Shown: piece by piece, positions 6,795-16,191 of the stretch
Layout of the letters: every line of letters starts with the position of its first letter
Position numbering within the stretch: position 1 is the first letter of the stretch
Assembly: GCA_015060695.1 (NCBI GenBank)
Contig: SUYA01000001.1
Location: forward strand, 46,686-110,685
DNA length: 64,000 nt
From: Mediterranea massiliensis
Lineage (GTDB): Bacteria; Bacteroidota; Bacteroidia; Bacteroidales; Bacteroidaceae
Direction of reading: 5' to 3'
The notes under the pieces: generated by a model
What the model saw: the letters and a program-made list of their open reading frames with translations, nothing else
Told to the model about the DNA's origin: nothing
Database searches by the model: none
Made by a program: the position numbers and the translations under genes

Positions 6795-9098
6795 ATGAAG
6801 CAATTATACTATGCAGTGCAAAATGTAATCCGTGGGGCAGATTCTGTTTTGATAAAAATTGTATCACTTACGTTCGGATTGCTTATAGCTATTTTATTGT
6901 TTACGAAAGTAGCATTTGAGTTGAGTTACGATAATTTTTATGAGAATCCCGATTGTCTTTATCAGGTGCGTACAGCGTGGATTGATGAAAAAGAAGGGAA
7001 AAGAGATTGGTCTGCTTACAACATTTATCCCACAGCCGAAATGATTGCCCAACATTTTCCGGAAGAGGTGGAATGTGCCACAACAGTCAATACTTTCTTT
7101 AATGCGAGGTTTACTTTAGGCGACAAATTTTATAAGCCGGAAAATGTAATGGCCGACTCACTCTATATTCAGACCATGGGGATAAAACTGTTGCAAGGTA
7201 ATGCGCATGATTTGGGTACTCCATACGTAGTATTTCTCTCCGAGTCGTTTGCTCGCGAACTGTTTGGTAGTACTGATGCAGCCATCGGGAAATCTCTTTC
7301 GTTGAACGGAATAGGTCAGAGTGTAATCATACGGGGCATCTTTGCCGACATTCCTGAGAATACGGCTTTAAAAAGACCCCAACTGTTGCTTTCATCAGCC
7401 AGTAGGCCACAATATGCAGCGGCCGGATGGCGAAGTGGCGGAAATTTTGAGGCATACGTTCGTTTCCGTCATCCGGAAGAGGCCGATAAGATAGTTAAAC
7501 GGGTAAATGCGTTGTTGCCCAATTATTTCCCGACGGAGCATTATTCAAAGATGAATATGACGAGTATCGAGATAGATTTTATTCCGATACAAGAGGTTTA
7601 TTTAGATAATAAAGAAGTGCAACGCCGATTGTGGATTCTCTCTTTGTTGGGGTTGGCTCTGCTTTTCACCGCCACGCTGAACTATGCGCTTGTATCTATC
7701 TCTTCTTTGTCTTATCGGGCAAAGGCGGTAGGCATACACAAGTGTAGTGGGGCAGGCATGGGGAGCATTATGGCCATCTTTTTATGGGAAACGTTACTTG
7801 TAGTGGGTGTTTCATTGGCTTTGGTTGTCATACTGATTTTATATTTCCGCGAGAAAGTAGAAGAGTTGACAGAAGTGTCGTTAGGTTCTCTGTTTGCTTT
7901 CCATAACTTGTATGCTCCTTTGTTAGCGGTTGCTTTCTTGTTGGTAGTGGGTGGCTTGTTGCCGGGAAAACTCTTTTCGTCTATTCCGGTGACGCAAGTG
8001 TTTAGGCAATATACCGAAAATAAGAAACGTTGGAAGTATCCGTTGCTCTTCTTTCAATTTAGTGGAGCAGCCTTTTTGTTTGGGTTACTTTGTGTAGTTA
8101 TGGCGCAATATCATTACTCTACAAACAAAGACTTGGGGTATAATGATGAACGTGTGGCCTTTACTTACAACACTTTCAGTAATTCGGAGAATGCAGTAAG
8201 CATTTTGCGCAATCTTCCTTTTGTGGAATCGGTATCTTCTTCCAATGCCATCATGACAGAAGCTTATCAACCTATGCCTGTAAAAGATGAGAATGGTAAG
8301 ACACTCTTCTATCCACGTATGAATTGGGGTACACCCGACTTTTTCTCCTTTATCGGTCTTCGATTGAAGGAGGGACGTTTTCCGACCAACAAGAATGAAT
8401 TTATAGTGAATGAGGCATACGTCAGGAAGATGGGATGGAGCGGAAGTGGCATTGGCGAGGTAGTACAGGAGCATGGTACCGTTACCGGTATCATGGAGAA
8501 TTACCGCTTTGCTGATATAAAGGAAATGGAAGCTATGGAATTTCGTGTATGGGATGCGCCGGTAGCCGATTGTATGCATGTCCGCTTAAAGGAACCGTTA
8601 GAAGAAAACTTGCAACGATTGAATGACGAGATGAAAAGAATTTATCCGCGCGACAATATATCGTTTATTAGTTACGATGAGAATAAGCAGAACATATTCC
8701 GAAAGGAGCGTTTATTCCGAGATGTTACGATGCTGGCTACCGTTGCCATTATTGCCATTACGTTGTTAGGACTGATAGGATATACTAATGACGAAGTGCG
8801 TCGCCGCAGTAAGGAGATAGCTATTCGTAAGATAAACGGAGCTGAAGTTTCTACTATCTTACAGTTGTTGGTGCGTGATGTGTTGTATCTCTCACTTCCG
8901 GCAGTACTGATTGGAATTGTGGCATCAATCTATGCTGGCCATTTGTGGCAGGCACAATTTAAAGATCAGTTAAATATTTCACCCCTGTTCTATATTGTTT
9001 GTGGTATGCTGGTCATGCTGTTTGTTGTGGGCACAGTGATTGTGAAGGCTTGGCGAATTGCAAATGAGAATCCGGTGAATAGCATTAAAACCGAGTAG
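6795..9098 (+). CDS. FtsX/MacB-type ABC transporter permease, paralogue
   Basis: At 767 residues this is the same length and layout as the permease at 3741-6044, with the same duplicated FtsX signatures (SSLSYRAKAVGIHKCSGA near 310 and LLGLIGYTNDEVRRRSKEIA near 665). The two proteins are clearly paralogues, though well diverged, consistent with a heterodimeric permease. The start at 6795 follows the ATPase stop by 19 bases; a more upstream in-frame ATG at 6735 lies inside the ATPase gene and is rejected. Third and last gene of the operon. Confidence 0.92.
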   Translation: MKQLYYAVQNVIRGADSVLIKIVSLTFGLLIAILLFTKVAFELSYDNFYENPDCLYQVRTAWIDEKEGKRDWSAYNIYPTAEMIAQHFPEEVECATTVNTFFNARFTLGDKFYKPENVMADSLYIQTMGIKLLQGNAHDLGTPYVVFLSESFARELFGSTDAAIGKSLSLNGIGQSVIIRGIFADIPENTALKRPQLLLSSASRPQYAAAGWRSGGNFEAYVRFRHPEEADKIVKRVNALLPNYFPTEHYSKMNMTSIEIDFIPIQEVYLDNKEVQRRLWILSLLGLALLFTATLNYALVSISSLSYRAKAVGIHKCSGAGMGSIMAIFLWETLLVVGVSLALVVILILYFREKVEELTEVSLGSLFAFHNLYAPLLAVAFLLVVGGLLPGKLFSSIPVTQVFRQYTENKKRWKYPLLFFQFSGAAFLFGLLCVVMAQYHYSTNKDLGYNDERVAFTYNTFSNSENAVSILRNLPFVESVSSSNAIMTEAYQPMPVKDENGKTLFYPRMNWGTPDFFSFIGLRLKEGRFPTNKNEFIVNEAYVRKMGWSGSGIGEVVQEHGTVTGIMENYRFADIKEMEAMEFRVWDAPVADCMHVRLKEPLEENLQRLNDEMKRIYPRDNISFISYDENKQNIFRKERLFRDVTMLATVAIIAITLLGLIGYTNDEVRRRSKEIAIRKINGAEVSTILQLLVRDVLYLSLPAVLIGIVASIYAGHLWQAQFKDQLNISPLFYIVCGMLVMLFVVGTVIVKAWRIANENPVNSIKTE

Positions 9099-9105
9099 TT
9101 ACGAT

Positions 9106-9143
9106 AAAAGGTGGTTGCCCTCATTCGGGGGTACACCACCTTT
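9106..9143 (+). terminator. Probable terminator of the ABC operon
   Basis: AAAGGTGGT at 9107-9115 pairs with ACCACCTTT at 9135-9143, with additional CCC/GGG pairing inside. The T-run after it is weak (TTTGTCCTTT), so efficiency is uncertain. It may also serve the convergent gene at 9178. Confidence 0.55.
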
Positions 9144-9177
9144 GTCCTTTGGTAAAGTTTCTGTTGCTGAAGTTTGT

Positions 9178-9789
9178 TTATTGACTGACTGTAATGACCT
9201 CTTGTTTGGTCATGGAGAATCCCATCATCATGCCATCGTAGTTTTCGGAAAGTGAACTAATGGCTTTCAATGTGCTGTTGTTGCTTTTGCTTGAAATGTA
9301 GTTGAGTAATTTCAACAATCTGTCTGCTTTGAACAACAAATCCATTTGATTGGATGTCATATTTACTTGTGCATTGATGTTCAGTAGTTTAGAAAATTTT
9401 AAGTTGACCTGTTTGCTTTCGGCATTGTAAGAATAGGTTCCTTTTAGATCTTTCTTTCCTACTTTACTTTGGAAAGTGCTATCGGCATGGAAAGTGAAAC
9501 TCATCTTTCCTTCACTAATTCCTACTTTCTTGAGTTGCTCGTTCAACTTACTTTCGGCGATGCCGCTTGCTGCCGTACCTCCTAATTTAGATAAGGCATT
9601 GTCTGATTGTAGCTGAATGGCCGAACCTGTATATGACCATGTACCGGTCATGTCTGTAATTGTGTTTTTTCCGGTAACGGCATTTACGGCCTTTTCTATG
9701 TTTTCTTGGTTAAGCAAATCTTTCAATGATTGTGCCTGAAGGGGCAATGTGCATAACAATATTGTTAGGATGGTGATGACTTTTTTCAT
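9178..9789 (-). CDS. DUF4923-like secreted lipocalin-type protein
   Basis: A 203-residue protein with a clear signal peptide ([20 protein letters not shown]) and a mature part that reads as a small beta-rich domain: [27 protein letters not shown] and [18 protein letters not shown] resemble a lipocalin-like fold. I recognise it as the DUF4923 family, common in Bacteroides and of unknown function. Its ATG overlaps the stop of engB (ATGA, 9786-9789), so it is translationally coupled to engB; that neighbourhood suggests a conserved position rather than a shared job. Confidence 0.8.
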   Translation of the reverse strand: MKKVITILTILLCTLPLQAQSLKDLLNQENIEKAVNAVTGKNTITDMTGTWSYTGSAIQLQSDNALSKLGGTAASGIAESKLNEQLKKVGISEGKMSFTFHADSTFQSKVGKKDLKGTYSYNAESKQVNLKFSKLLNINAQVNMTSNQMDLLFKADRLLKLLNYISSKSNNSTLKAISSLSENYDGMMMGFSMTKQEVITVSQ

Positions 9790-10394
9790 GATACATGGTT
9801 TATTTCTTTATTAATTTCTGCGATATATTGTAGTAGTTCTTTTCGTCCCAATCGTTTTTCAGAGGAGGTGATGAAGTAGGGGGGTAGTTCATCCCATTGC
9901 TCCGATAATTTTTTCAAGTATTGTTGTATGTTTGTTTTTAGTTGTCCTCCCTTTAACTTATCTCCTTTGGTAAAAACAATGGAGAATGGAATGCCGTTTT
10001 CGCCCAACCATTCAATGAATTCCATGTCGATGGTTTGCGGCTCTAACCTACTATCTACCAACACAAAAAGATTGGTCATCTGTTCGCGCTTGAGGATGTA
10101 GCTTTCTATGATTCTTTTAATCTGTTCTTGTCCTTTTTGTCCTCGTTTGGCATAGCCATAGCCAGGCAAATCTACTATATACCAATTCTTGTTAATTAAA
10201 AAATGGTTGATTAGCATAGTTTTACCGGGAGTAGCTGAAGTCATGGCCAATCCATTACGCCCTGTCAGCATATTGATGAGGCTGGATTTTCCTACATTAG
10301 AACGTCCGATAAAAGCATATTCAGGTAGATTTCCTGCCGGACATTTATTGACATCGGTATTGCTAATAATGAATTCTGCACTTGTTATTTCCAT
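9786..10394 (-). CDS. engB: Ribosome biogenesis GTPase EngB/YsxC
   Basis: A 202-residue TrmE-Era-EngA-EngB-family GTPase that assists late assembly of the large ribosomal subunit. Visible motifs are G1 GRSNVGKSS, the [11 protein letters not shown]3 region and G4 TKGDK. The start is set at 10394 ([12 protein letters not shown]) because this aligns with the family's usual N-terminus and because the -7 element TATCTTTG lies at 10423-10430 on this strand, making the longer version starting at 10436 untranscribed. It overlaps the DUF4923 gene by four bases. The other flank is the integrase island. Confidence 0.94.
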   Translation of the reverse strand: MEITSAEFIISNTDVNKCPAGNLPEYAFIGRSNVGKSSLINMLTGRNGLAMTSATPGKTMLINHFLINKNWYIVDLPGYGYAKRGQKGQEQIKRIIESYILKREQMTNLFVLVDSRLEPQTIDMEFIEWLGENGIPFSIVFTKGDKLKGGQLKTNIQQYLKKLSEQWDELPPYFITSSEKRLGRKELLQYIAEINKEINHVS

Positions 10395-10422
10395 ATTGTT
10401 TGGTTTCTTCGGTTTTTCATGG

Positions 10423-10430
10423 CAAAGATA
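10423..10430 (-). promoter_or_regulatory. -7 element of the engB promoter
   Basis: On the minus strand the sequence is TATCTTTG, a perfect TAnnTTTG box 28 bases before the engB start. I do not see a convincing -33 box. Confidence 0.6.
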
Positions 10431-10780
10431 CAACAAAGGAACGAAAGTGAGTGCGAAACAGGGAAAGAATGTTGTCTGTTAGCGATTTAACAGTGTTGCC
10501 AAGATGTTTCAGTGCCATCAAATGTCAATGAAAAGCCAAGAAATGACAAAGTTTCGTTACTATCCCGTTACTTTGATTCTTGATTTCAATGGGTTATATT
10601 GATTGCTGTAACAGATTGAATAGCAATATTTGTTAAGCGATTGCAGTTGCAAATACAAGAAAATTTCTCATATCTTCGTTCCGGTTTCGCTTTGGCTGAT
10701 TCTTTTGCACCGATACGCTATGTTTTACTTACCGTCACTCAACTCTGACATAAATAATTTTGTAATCAAAAAGTAGAGTT
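10431..10780. other. Intergenic left end of the integrase island
   Basis: About 350 bases without a supported gene between engB and the integrase. It should contain the left attachment site and the integrase promoter, but I found no convincing direct-repeat partner in the 15340-15560 spacer by eye. A phrase near 10550-10580 (GTTTCGTTACTATCCCGTTA) has an internal CGTTAC repeat. Confidence 0.5.
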
Positions 10781-12016
10781 ATGAGCAGAAGCACTTTCAG
10801 AGTATTATTCTATCTCAAACGCAATGCCCCGAAGAAGAACGGGCTTGTACCTGTGATGTGCCGTATAACCGTAAACGGCAAGATTTCTCAATTCAGTTGC
10901 AAGTTGGATGTAGAGGAAAAGTTATGGAATGTCAGTCTCGGCAGAATATCGGGAAGAAGCATTGTTGCACAAGAAGCCAACCGAATGTTGGATAAAATCC
11001 GTGTAGGAATCAACAAGGCTTATCAGGAAATTATTGATAGGGATGGTTATGTATCAGCCGAAAAAGTCAGAAACGCATTCTTGGGTATGGGACAGAACCA
11101 TAAGACCCTGCTTGCATTATTCCGACAACACAATGAGGATTATGCCAAACAAGTCGGTAAGATGAAAAGCCAACGCAGTTATTGGAAATACTGTACCGTA
11201 TATAACCATTTGGAAGGGTTCATCAAGCATCGCTACAAGGTAAGCGATATTGCTTTGCGTGAATTATCCCCGGCATTCATCACCGATTTCGAGTTGTTCC
11301 TCCGTACAGAGAAGAATCATTGTACCAACACCGTATGGTCGTATATGATGCCGTTCCGCAGTATCATATATACAGCCATCAACAACGGCTGGTTACAACG
11401 CGACCCGTTTTATGCTTATCGTATTACAAAGGAAGAAACCAAAAGAGGATTTCTGACCAAAGAAGAAATCACGATGCTTATCAACGGAACATTCAAGAAG
11501 AAAAGTTACGAACTGATTAGAGACCTTTTCATTTTCTGTTGTTTCAGCGGATTGAGTTGGAGGGATATGTATAATCTCACAACCGACAATTTACAAACAT
11601 CATTCGATGGGCACTTATGGATTAAGACCAATAGACAAAAGACGGGAACTGAAACAAATATCCGATTGCTCGATACCGCCAAACATATCATCGAGAAGTA
11701 TCAAGGAATGGCAGAGGATAATAAATTGTTGCCCGTACCCTGCTATGCCAATTGCCGACATGGGATTAAAGCTGTAGCCAAATTATGCGGAATCAACAAG
11801 AACGTCTGCTGGCATCAAAGCAGACACAGCTATGCAACAACCATTTGCTTATCCAACGGGGTTCCCATTGAAACGCTGTCCAAGTTAATGGGACATACAA
11901 GCATACGCAGCACTCAAATCTACGCAAAGATTACAGCCGAGAAGGTAAGCAATGACATTGAGAATCTATCCAAGCAAATAGAATCGATGGAGAGTTTCAT
12001 TTGCAATGCCATTTAA
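10781..12016 (+). CDS. Tyrosine recombinase of the Bacteroidota mobile-element type
   Basis: This 411-residue integrase has an N-terminal arm-binding region (about 1-90), a SAM-like core-binding domain (about 105-205) and a catalytic domain with a complete active site: R261 (GLSWRDMYNL), K287 (RQKTG), H345 and R348 (HQSRHSYATT), H372 (LMGHTSIRSTQ) and the nucleophile Y381. All residues needed for recombination are present. It resembles integrases of conjugative and mobilizable elements of Bacteroides and is the signature of a mobile island running to about 15.5 kb, although no transfer genes remain. Confidence 0.95.
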   Translation: MSRSTFRVLFYLKRNAPKKNGLVPVMCRITVNGKISQFSCKLDVEEKLWNVSLGRISGRSIVAQEANRMLDKIRVGINKAYQEIIDRDGYVSAEKVRNAFLGMGQNHKTLLALFRQHNEDYAKQVGKMKSQRSYWKYCTVYNHLEGFIKHRYKVSDIALRELSPAFITDFELFLRTEKNHCTNTVWSYMMPFRSIIYTAINNGWLQRDPFYAYRITKEETKRGFLTKEEITMLINGTFKKKSYELIRDLFIFCCFSGLSWRDMYNLTTDNLQTSFDGHLWIKTNRQKTGTETNIRLLDTAKHIIEKYQGMAEDNKLLPVPCYANCRHGIKAVAKLCGINKNVCWHQSRHSYATTICLSNGVPIETLSKLMGHTSIRSTQIYAKITAEKVSNDIENLSKQIESMESFICNAI

Positions 12017-12050
12017 CAACCATTCAACAATTATTCAAAACATAACTACA

Positions 12051-12302
12051 ATGAAAACAGAAAGAAATATCATAACAATAGATGAATACGGAAGAATCCA
12101 TTTCCCGAGCACAACGAACAATGATATTTGACAAACCGCCATATTGCTTGCCTATGCTATGGTAGCCCCCAATTACAAACCACGAATAAGAACTTTGGAC
12201 TTGTGTTCTTCTGAACACAGCAAGGTATGTTTTCAGCCGCTCGAAATGAATGGAGCAGCTTCAAACTTGATGTTCGCAGGAACATGGCAAGGTATGTTTT
12301 GA
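12051..12302 (+). pseudogene. Small island ORF interrupted by one in-frame TGA
   Basis: Starting 34 bases after the integrase stop, ATG at 12051 opens MKTERNIITIDEYGRIHFPS and reaches TGA at 12129-12131. The same frame then continues open through QTAILLAYAMVAPNYKPR, LDLCSSEHSKVC and NLMFAGTWQGMF to a TGA at 12300-12302, giving an 84-codon frame broken once. The MKTERNIITIDE opening is common in short ORFs that follow integrases in Bacteroides elements. A nonsense mutation (for example TGG to TGA) is the simplest reading. Function unknown. Confidence 0.6.
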
Positions 12303-12413
12303 GTAACTCAAAACTTTTCGGGTTACTTCCGTAAACCTTACCGCATTCCGCGAACTTCTCCCTCCGAAGTCGGGATAATTTGTAAGTTGAAATTTTTTCT
12401 TGGATAAATATAC

Positions 12414-12442
12414 TTTTGTTCTCAATAAAATAAATATCTTTG
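12414..12442 (+). promoter_or_regulatory. Probable promoter of the XRE/nuclease genes
   Basis: TATCTTTG at 12435-12442 is a perfect -7 box. TTTTG at 12414-12418 could be the -33 box, but the 16-base spacing is shorter than usual. The start codon at 12468 would follow a leader of about 20 bases. Confidence 0.55.
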
Positions 12443-12467
12443 CGTTAAATTCAATAGATTGATTATA

Positions 12468-12668
12468 ATGGAGGATATAAATCGTCTTAAAATAGTACTT
12501 GTAGAAAAGAAACGTACAGGCAAATGGTTGGCTGAACAATTAGGTAAGAATCCGTCAACCGTATCTAAATGGTGTTCTAATGTAGCTCAACCTGATTTGG
12601 CAACACTTGTGAAGATTGCAACCTTATTGGAGGTTAATGTTCAGTATTTGATAAATAAGACAAAATAA
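12468..12668 (+). CDS. Small XRE-family DNA-binding regulator
   Basis: A 66-residue protein that is almost entirely a Cro/CI-type helix-turn-helix: LAEQLGKNPSTVSKWCSNVAQPDLATLVKIATLLEVNVQYLI. Proteins of this size act as autoregulators or as controller (C) proteins of restriction systems. It ends nine bases before the nuclease-like gene at 12678 and is probably cotranscribed with it, so control of nuclease expression is the natural inference. A TTG nine bases upstream (12459) could extend it by three residues; ATG is preferred. Confidence 0.85.
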   Translation: MEDINRLKIVLVEKKRTGKWLAEQLGKNPSTVSKWCSNVAQPDLATLVKIATLLEVNVQYLINKTK

Positions 12669-12677
12669 TTATTAGTT

Positions 12678-13793
12678 ATGAATGAAAATTGGTTTGAGAT
12701 TGTACAGATGTTAAAGCCTCATTTTTATAATAATTCAACTGAGGATATATATCAAAAAGAAGTAGAATCTTGTATGCAAATACTTGGTTGGAAACGATAT
12801 AATAATTCCTTACAGACACAATGTTCTATCCCAATAGGTAATAATAATCATATTCGACTTGATATCTTATTGAGTAAAAACAATATTAAGGTGTTACCTA
12901 TTGAGATTAAACGTCCGTCCAATCTGTGTAATGAACGTCAAGAACAACAATTAATGTCATACATGAGAATACTCAGATTGAATGTGGGATTGTATATAGG
13001 AGAAGAAATAAGATTGTACTATGACAATCCCAACGATTCGCTAGATGCTATTTGCGTATTTTCTTCTAAAATTAATACAGAAAGTAAAAATGGAGCAAAA
13101 TTGTGTGAATTACTATCATACTCCCATTTTGAAAGCGAAAAACTCGAATTATTCTGTAAAGAGCAATATAATAACATACAAGCACAAAAAAACTTCCAAA
13201 AATATTTTGCTGATTTTTTTTCTTTAGATAATGCTGAAAAAAATATGATTTCATTAATTAAAGAGAAATTCATTAATGAGGGTTATGAAGAATCTATAAT
13301 TGATAATGAACTTAAATATATTCAGCTGTCTGTAAGTTATACACCCAAAGGTAACATCACACCTGTGATACGCCCCGTAAATAACGATACGATTATAATT
13401 AATACTACAACAACAGGAACAAACCGTATTATTGAAAACAGTAGAGAAAGGAAAAAATATACTCGTACTGCGTCGAAGAGTGAGTTGATTGTAAAATTTG
13501 ACGATGGCACAATTATTCATAATAGCAGTGCGATTGAAGTGGAAAGACAATTTATTATTAAAGTAGGCATTGAGCGAGTTCGTTCTTTAGGAATAACACA
13601 ATGTCATGAAGATCTAATAGGTAAACCTAAAACATGTCGTAATCCTGAAAAATATATTAATAGATGGACACCATTAATGAATGGCTTATATTTGTTTAAT
13701 TGCTCTAATAATGGAGATAAGAAGAAACATATCGAAAGGATTATATATAGTTTTAGTATTAAGGCAAAAGTAGAAATTATAACAAATTCGTAA
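12678..13793 (+). CDS. PD-(D/E)xK nuclease-like protein (HsdR N-terminal type)
   Basis: A 371-residue protein whose first 120 residues carry a PD-(D/E)xK nuclease core like the N-terminus of type I restriction R subunits: E28/E30 on the first helix, D62 in HIRLDILL, E76 and K78 in LPIEIKRPS, then an EQQLMSYMRIL helix matching the QxxxY element of that subfamily. No helicase follows. The C-terminal 110 residues (VKFDDGTIIHNSSAIEVERQ, GIERVRSLGI) look like a separate small domain that I have seen appended to Bacteroidota restriction-type proteins, but I cannot name it firmly. No methyltransferase is nearby, so a conventional type II system is unlikely; modification-dependent or phage-triggered action is possible. 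The gene is AT-rich compared with the flanking chromosome. Confidence 0.75.
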   Translation: MNENWFEIVQMLKPHFYNNSTEDIYQKEVESCMQILGWKRYNNSLQTQCSIPIGNNNHIRLDILLSKNNIKVLPIEIKRPSNLCNERQEQQLMSYMRILRLNVGLYIGEEIRLYYDNPNDSLDAICVFSSKINTESKNGAKLCELLSYSHFESEKLELFCKEQYNNIQAQKNFQKYFADFFSLDNAEKNMISLIKEKFINEGYEESIIDNELKYIQLSVSYTPKGNITPVIRPVNNDTIIINTTTTGTNRIIENSRERKKYTRTASKSELIVKFDDGTIIHNSSAIEVERQFIIKVGIERVRSLGITQCHEDLIGKPKTCRNPEKYINRWTPLMNGLYLFNCSNNGDKKKHIERIIYSFSIKAKVEIITNS

Positions 13794-13828
13794 TTTTATT
13801 TACGACATAAAGATACTATAAGCCATCT

Positions 13829-15289
13829 ATGAAACGCATAAAAATATTCATAAGCAGTGTTCAAAGTGAATTTGCCGAAGAAAGAGCTATGCTTTGTCAT
13901 TATATCCGGACAGATGTTCTGTTGGGCAAGTTCTTTGAACCATTCATATTTGAGGAGGTTCCTGCGAATGAATACCCTACAAACCATGTCTATCTAAAAG
14001 AAGTGGAGGCTTGTGATATTTATTTGGGACTGTATGGCAATCTTTATGGATATGAAGATGAAGAGGGCGTTTCTCCAACAGAACGCGAGTATGATTTGGC
14101 AGCAAAGCTTCATAAAAGCCGTTTAATATACATCAAGAGCATTGGAGAAGAGAAAAGACATCCGAAAGAGACTGCTTTAATCCGAAAGGTCGAACGAGAT
14201 ATTGTACGTAAAACCTTTGTGGATATTGATGGGTTGCGAACGTCTGTATATGCTTCGTTAATCCGCTATTTGGAGGAAAAGGAATATATCCGTTGGCGAC
14301 CATTCGATGCGTCTAATGACAATGGGGCAACATTGGAAGACTTGGATGAGGATAAGATGAAGAATTTTATACATATGGCACGTTCAAAGCGCAATTTTCC
14401 TCTTCCTGTTGAAACATCGCCAGTATCATTGCTTACACATCTTGATTTAATCGATGACAAAGGAAGATTAGCAAATGCAGCAGTTCTGCTGTTTGGAAAG
14501 AAACCACAAAAATTTTTCATTACATCTGAAGTTAAATGTGTGCAGTTCTATGGAAATGTTGTGGAAAAACCGATGCCTGCATATCAGATATACAGAGGCG
14601 ATGTGTTTGAACTTGTTGACCAAGCCACGAGTTTTGTGATGAGCCGTATTGATAATTGGGTTGGAACACGTGCTGAAGGAGAAAAAGCGGATATACCGAC
14701 ACGTCCCGAATTACCGATTGATGCAGTCAAAGAAGCCATCGTAAATGCTATATGCCATAGGGATTATACAAGTAATGCTAGTGTTCAGGTAATGTTGTTT
14801 CGTGACAGATTGGAGGTTTGGAATCCCGGCACATTGCCGTATGGATTGACAGTACAGAAGTTGCATGGTCCTCATAAATCTTTACCTGCTAATCCGCTAC
14901 TTGCCGACCCTATGTATTGGAATGGTTATATTGAAAAGGTGGGTACAGGAACAGAAGACATCATTAACAAGTGCCGCGAATATGGCCTAAAAACTCCAGA
15001 GTTTTATCAAGAAGAGGATTTTAGAGTTGTCATTTGGCGAGCAGACAACGAAGGAAGCGTTCCAAAGCGTTCCAACGATGATCCAAAGGCGTTCCAAAGC
15101 GTTCCAACGGAAGAGGAAAAACTATTGGAGGCAATAAAAGAAACTCCGTCAATTTCAAGAGCTGAACTTTCTAAACGATTAAAAATCAGTGAACGTCAAG
15201 TTAGAAAGATAACAGACCAATTGCGAGAAAAAGGCGTATTGATTCGTGAAGGCGGAAACTCTGGAAAATGGATTATTAATAGGACATAG
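13829..15289 (+). CDS. DUF4062 - GHKL ATPase (RecG-like/AlbA-associated) - winged helix protein
   Basis: The 486-residue product has three parts. Residues 1-110 are a DUF4062 domain (KIFISSVQSEFAEER, EACDIYLGLYGNLYG), a Rossmann-like fold related to TIR domains in several immune proteins. Residues 190-400 are an HATPase_c_4 ATP-binding domain with N-box EAIVNAICHRDY, LEVWNPGTLP and EKVGTGTEDI. Residues 425-486 are a winged helix (SRAELSKRLKISERQVRKI). Most relatives carry an AlbA_2/Schlafen domain in front of this ATPase; here DUF4062 takes its place. The linker contains a 20-base direct repeat. It lies 35 bases after the nuclease gene in the same island, which suggests a defence or regulatory role, unproven. 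Confidence 0.82.
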   Translation: MKRIKIFISSVQSEFAEERAMLCHYIRTDVLLGKFFEPFIFEEVPANEYPTNHVYLKEVEACDIYLGLYGNLYGYEDEEGVSPTEREYDLAAKLHKSRLIYIKSIGEEKRHPKETALIRKVERDIVRKTFVDIDGLRTSVYASLIRYLEEKEYIRWRPFDASNDNGATLEDLDEDKMKNFIHMARSKRNFPLPVETSPVSLLTHLDLIDDKGRLANAAVLLFGKKPQKFFITSEVKCVQFYGNVVEKPMPAYQIYRGDVFELVDQATSFVMSRIDNWVGTRAEGEKADIPTRPELPIDAVKEAIVNAICHRDYTSNASVQVMLFRDRLEVWNPGTLPYGLTVQKLHGPHKSLPANPLLADPMYWNGYIEKVGTGTEDIINKCREYGLKTPEFYQEEDFRVVIWRADNEGSVPKRSNDDPKAFQSVPTEEEKLLEAIKETPSISRAELSKRLKISERQVRKITDQLREKGVLIREGGNSGKWIINRT

Positions 15290-15293
15290 TTTA

Positions 15294-15339
15294 AAAAGTA
15301 GCCAAACTCTTTGCTCAACCAAGAAGTTTGGCTACTTTT
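15294..15339 (+). terminator. Strong intrinsic terminator ending the island operon
   Basis: A perfect 14-bp stem (15294-15307 with 15326-15339, core GTAGCCAAAC/GTTTGGCTAC) with an 18-base loop and an A-run/T-run pair, so it can act on both strands. Confidence 0.9.
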
Positions 15340-15507
15340 GTATCAGAGTTGTTTGACAAAGCATAATGCAGAAGATTGGTGTAATCTCAAAGTTGCCAAA
15401 TCGTTACCAACAACTTTCTATCATAGCATTCGCTATTTGTGTATCAGTCAGATACGGAATAATTGATTATCTATGGCAAAGATAATACTTATTTCAAAGA
15501 AATTCTC

Positions 15508-15536
15508 GTTGAAAAAGGGGATTTCTGTTAACTTTG
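15508..15536 (+). promoter_or_regulatory. recR promoter
   Basis: TAACTTTG at 15529-15536 with GTTG at 15508-15511 gives a 17-base spacer. The recR ATG follows 24 bases later. The remaining spacer from 15340 holds no gene and should contain the right boundary of the island. Confidence 0.6.
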
Positions 15537-15560
15537 CACGCTGATACAGAGATTTAAGGT

Positions 15561-16178
15561 ATGAACGGACAATATCCATCTATATTATTGGAAAAGGCAG
15601 TAAGCGAATTTGCTAAGTTGCCTGGGGTAGGTCGTAAGACGGCCATGAGGTTGGTGTTGCACCTACTTAGGCAGGAAACGGCAGCGGTAGAGGCGTTTGG
15701 AAATGCCATTGTGACCCTGAAGCGAGAAGTGAAGTATTGCAAGGTGTGTCATAATATTTCTGATACGGAAACCTGCCGTATCTGTGCGAATCCTCAACGT
15801 GATGCATCGACAATTTGTGTGGTTGAAACCATTCGTGACGTGATGGCTGTAGAGGCCACGCAGCAATTTCGTGGATTGTATCATGTTTTAGGTGGTGTTA
15901 TATCGCCTATGGATGGTATAGGCCCCGGCGATTTGCAGATAGAGAGTTTGGTAGAGCGTGTTCAACAGGGTGACGTTAAAGAGGTAATTATGGCCTTGAG
16001 TACGACTATGGAAGGCGATACAACCAATTTTTATATTTACAGAAAGTTGGAGAAATTGGGTGTGAAGCTCTCTGTCATTGCAAGAGGCATCTCGGTGGGC
16101 GATGAGTTAGAGTATGCCGATGAGGTGACTTTAGGACGTAGTATAGTAAACAGAACTCCGTTTAACGGAACAATATAA
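15561..16178 (+). CDS. recR: Recombination mediator RecR
   Basis: At 205 residues it has the standard RecR layout: N-terminal helix-hairpin-helix ([12 protein letters not shown], about 20-31), a C4 zinc finger ([16 protein letters not shown], about 59-74) and a Toprim domain ([14 protein letters not shown] onward, with [15 protein letters not shown]). RecR acts with RecO/RecF to load RecA on gapped DNA. It is followed 13 bases later by a small membrane protein gene and a GNAT gene, a likely three-gene operon. The integrase island abuts its promoter. Confidence 0.97.
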   Translation: MNGQYPSILLEKAVSEFAKLPGVGRKTAMRLVLHLLRQETAAVEAFGNAIVTLKREVKYCKVCHNISDTETCRICANPQRDASTICVVETIRDVMAVEATQQFRGLYHVLGGVISPMDGIGPGDLQIESLVERVQQGDVKEVIMALSTTMEGDTTNFYIYRKLEKLGVKLSVIARGISVGDELEYADEVTLGRSIVNRTPFNGTI

Positions 16179-16191
16179 AGATTGATAAACT

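Noticed and set aside
12678..13793. Classical type II restriction enzyme with the XRE gene as C protein
   Set aside because: No methyltransferase lies within the island or next to it, so host protection would be missing.
13829..15289. Reading the DUF4062 protein as a RecG helicase
   Set aside because: Only the C-terminal GHKL-type domain that databases often label RecG-like is present; there are no helicase motifs.
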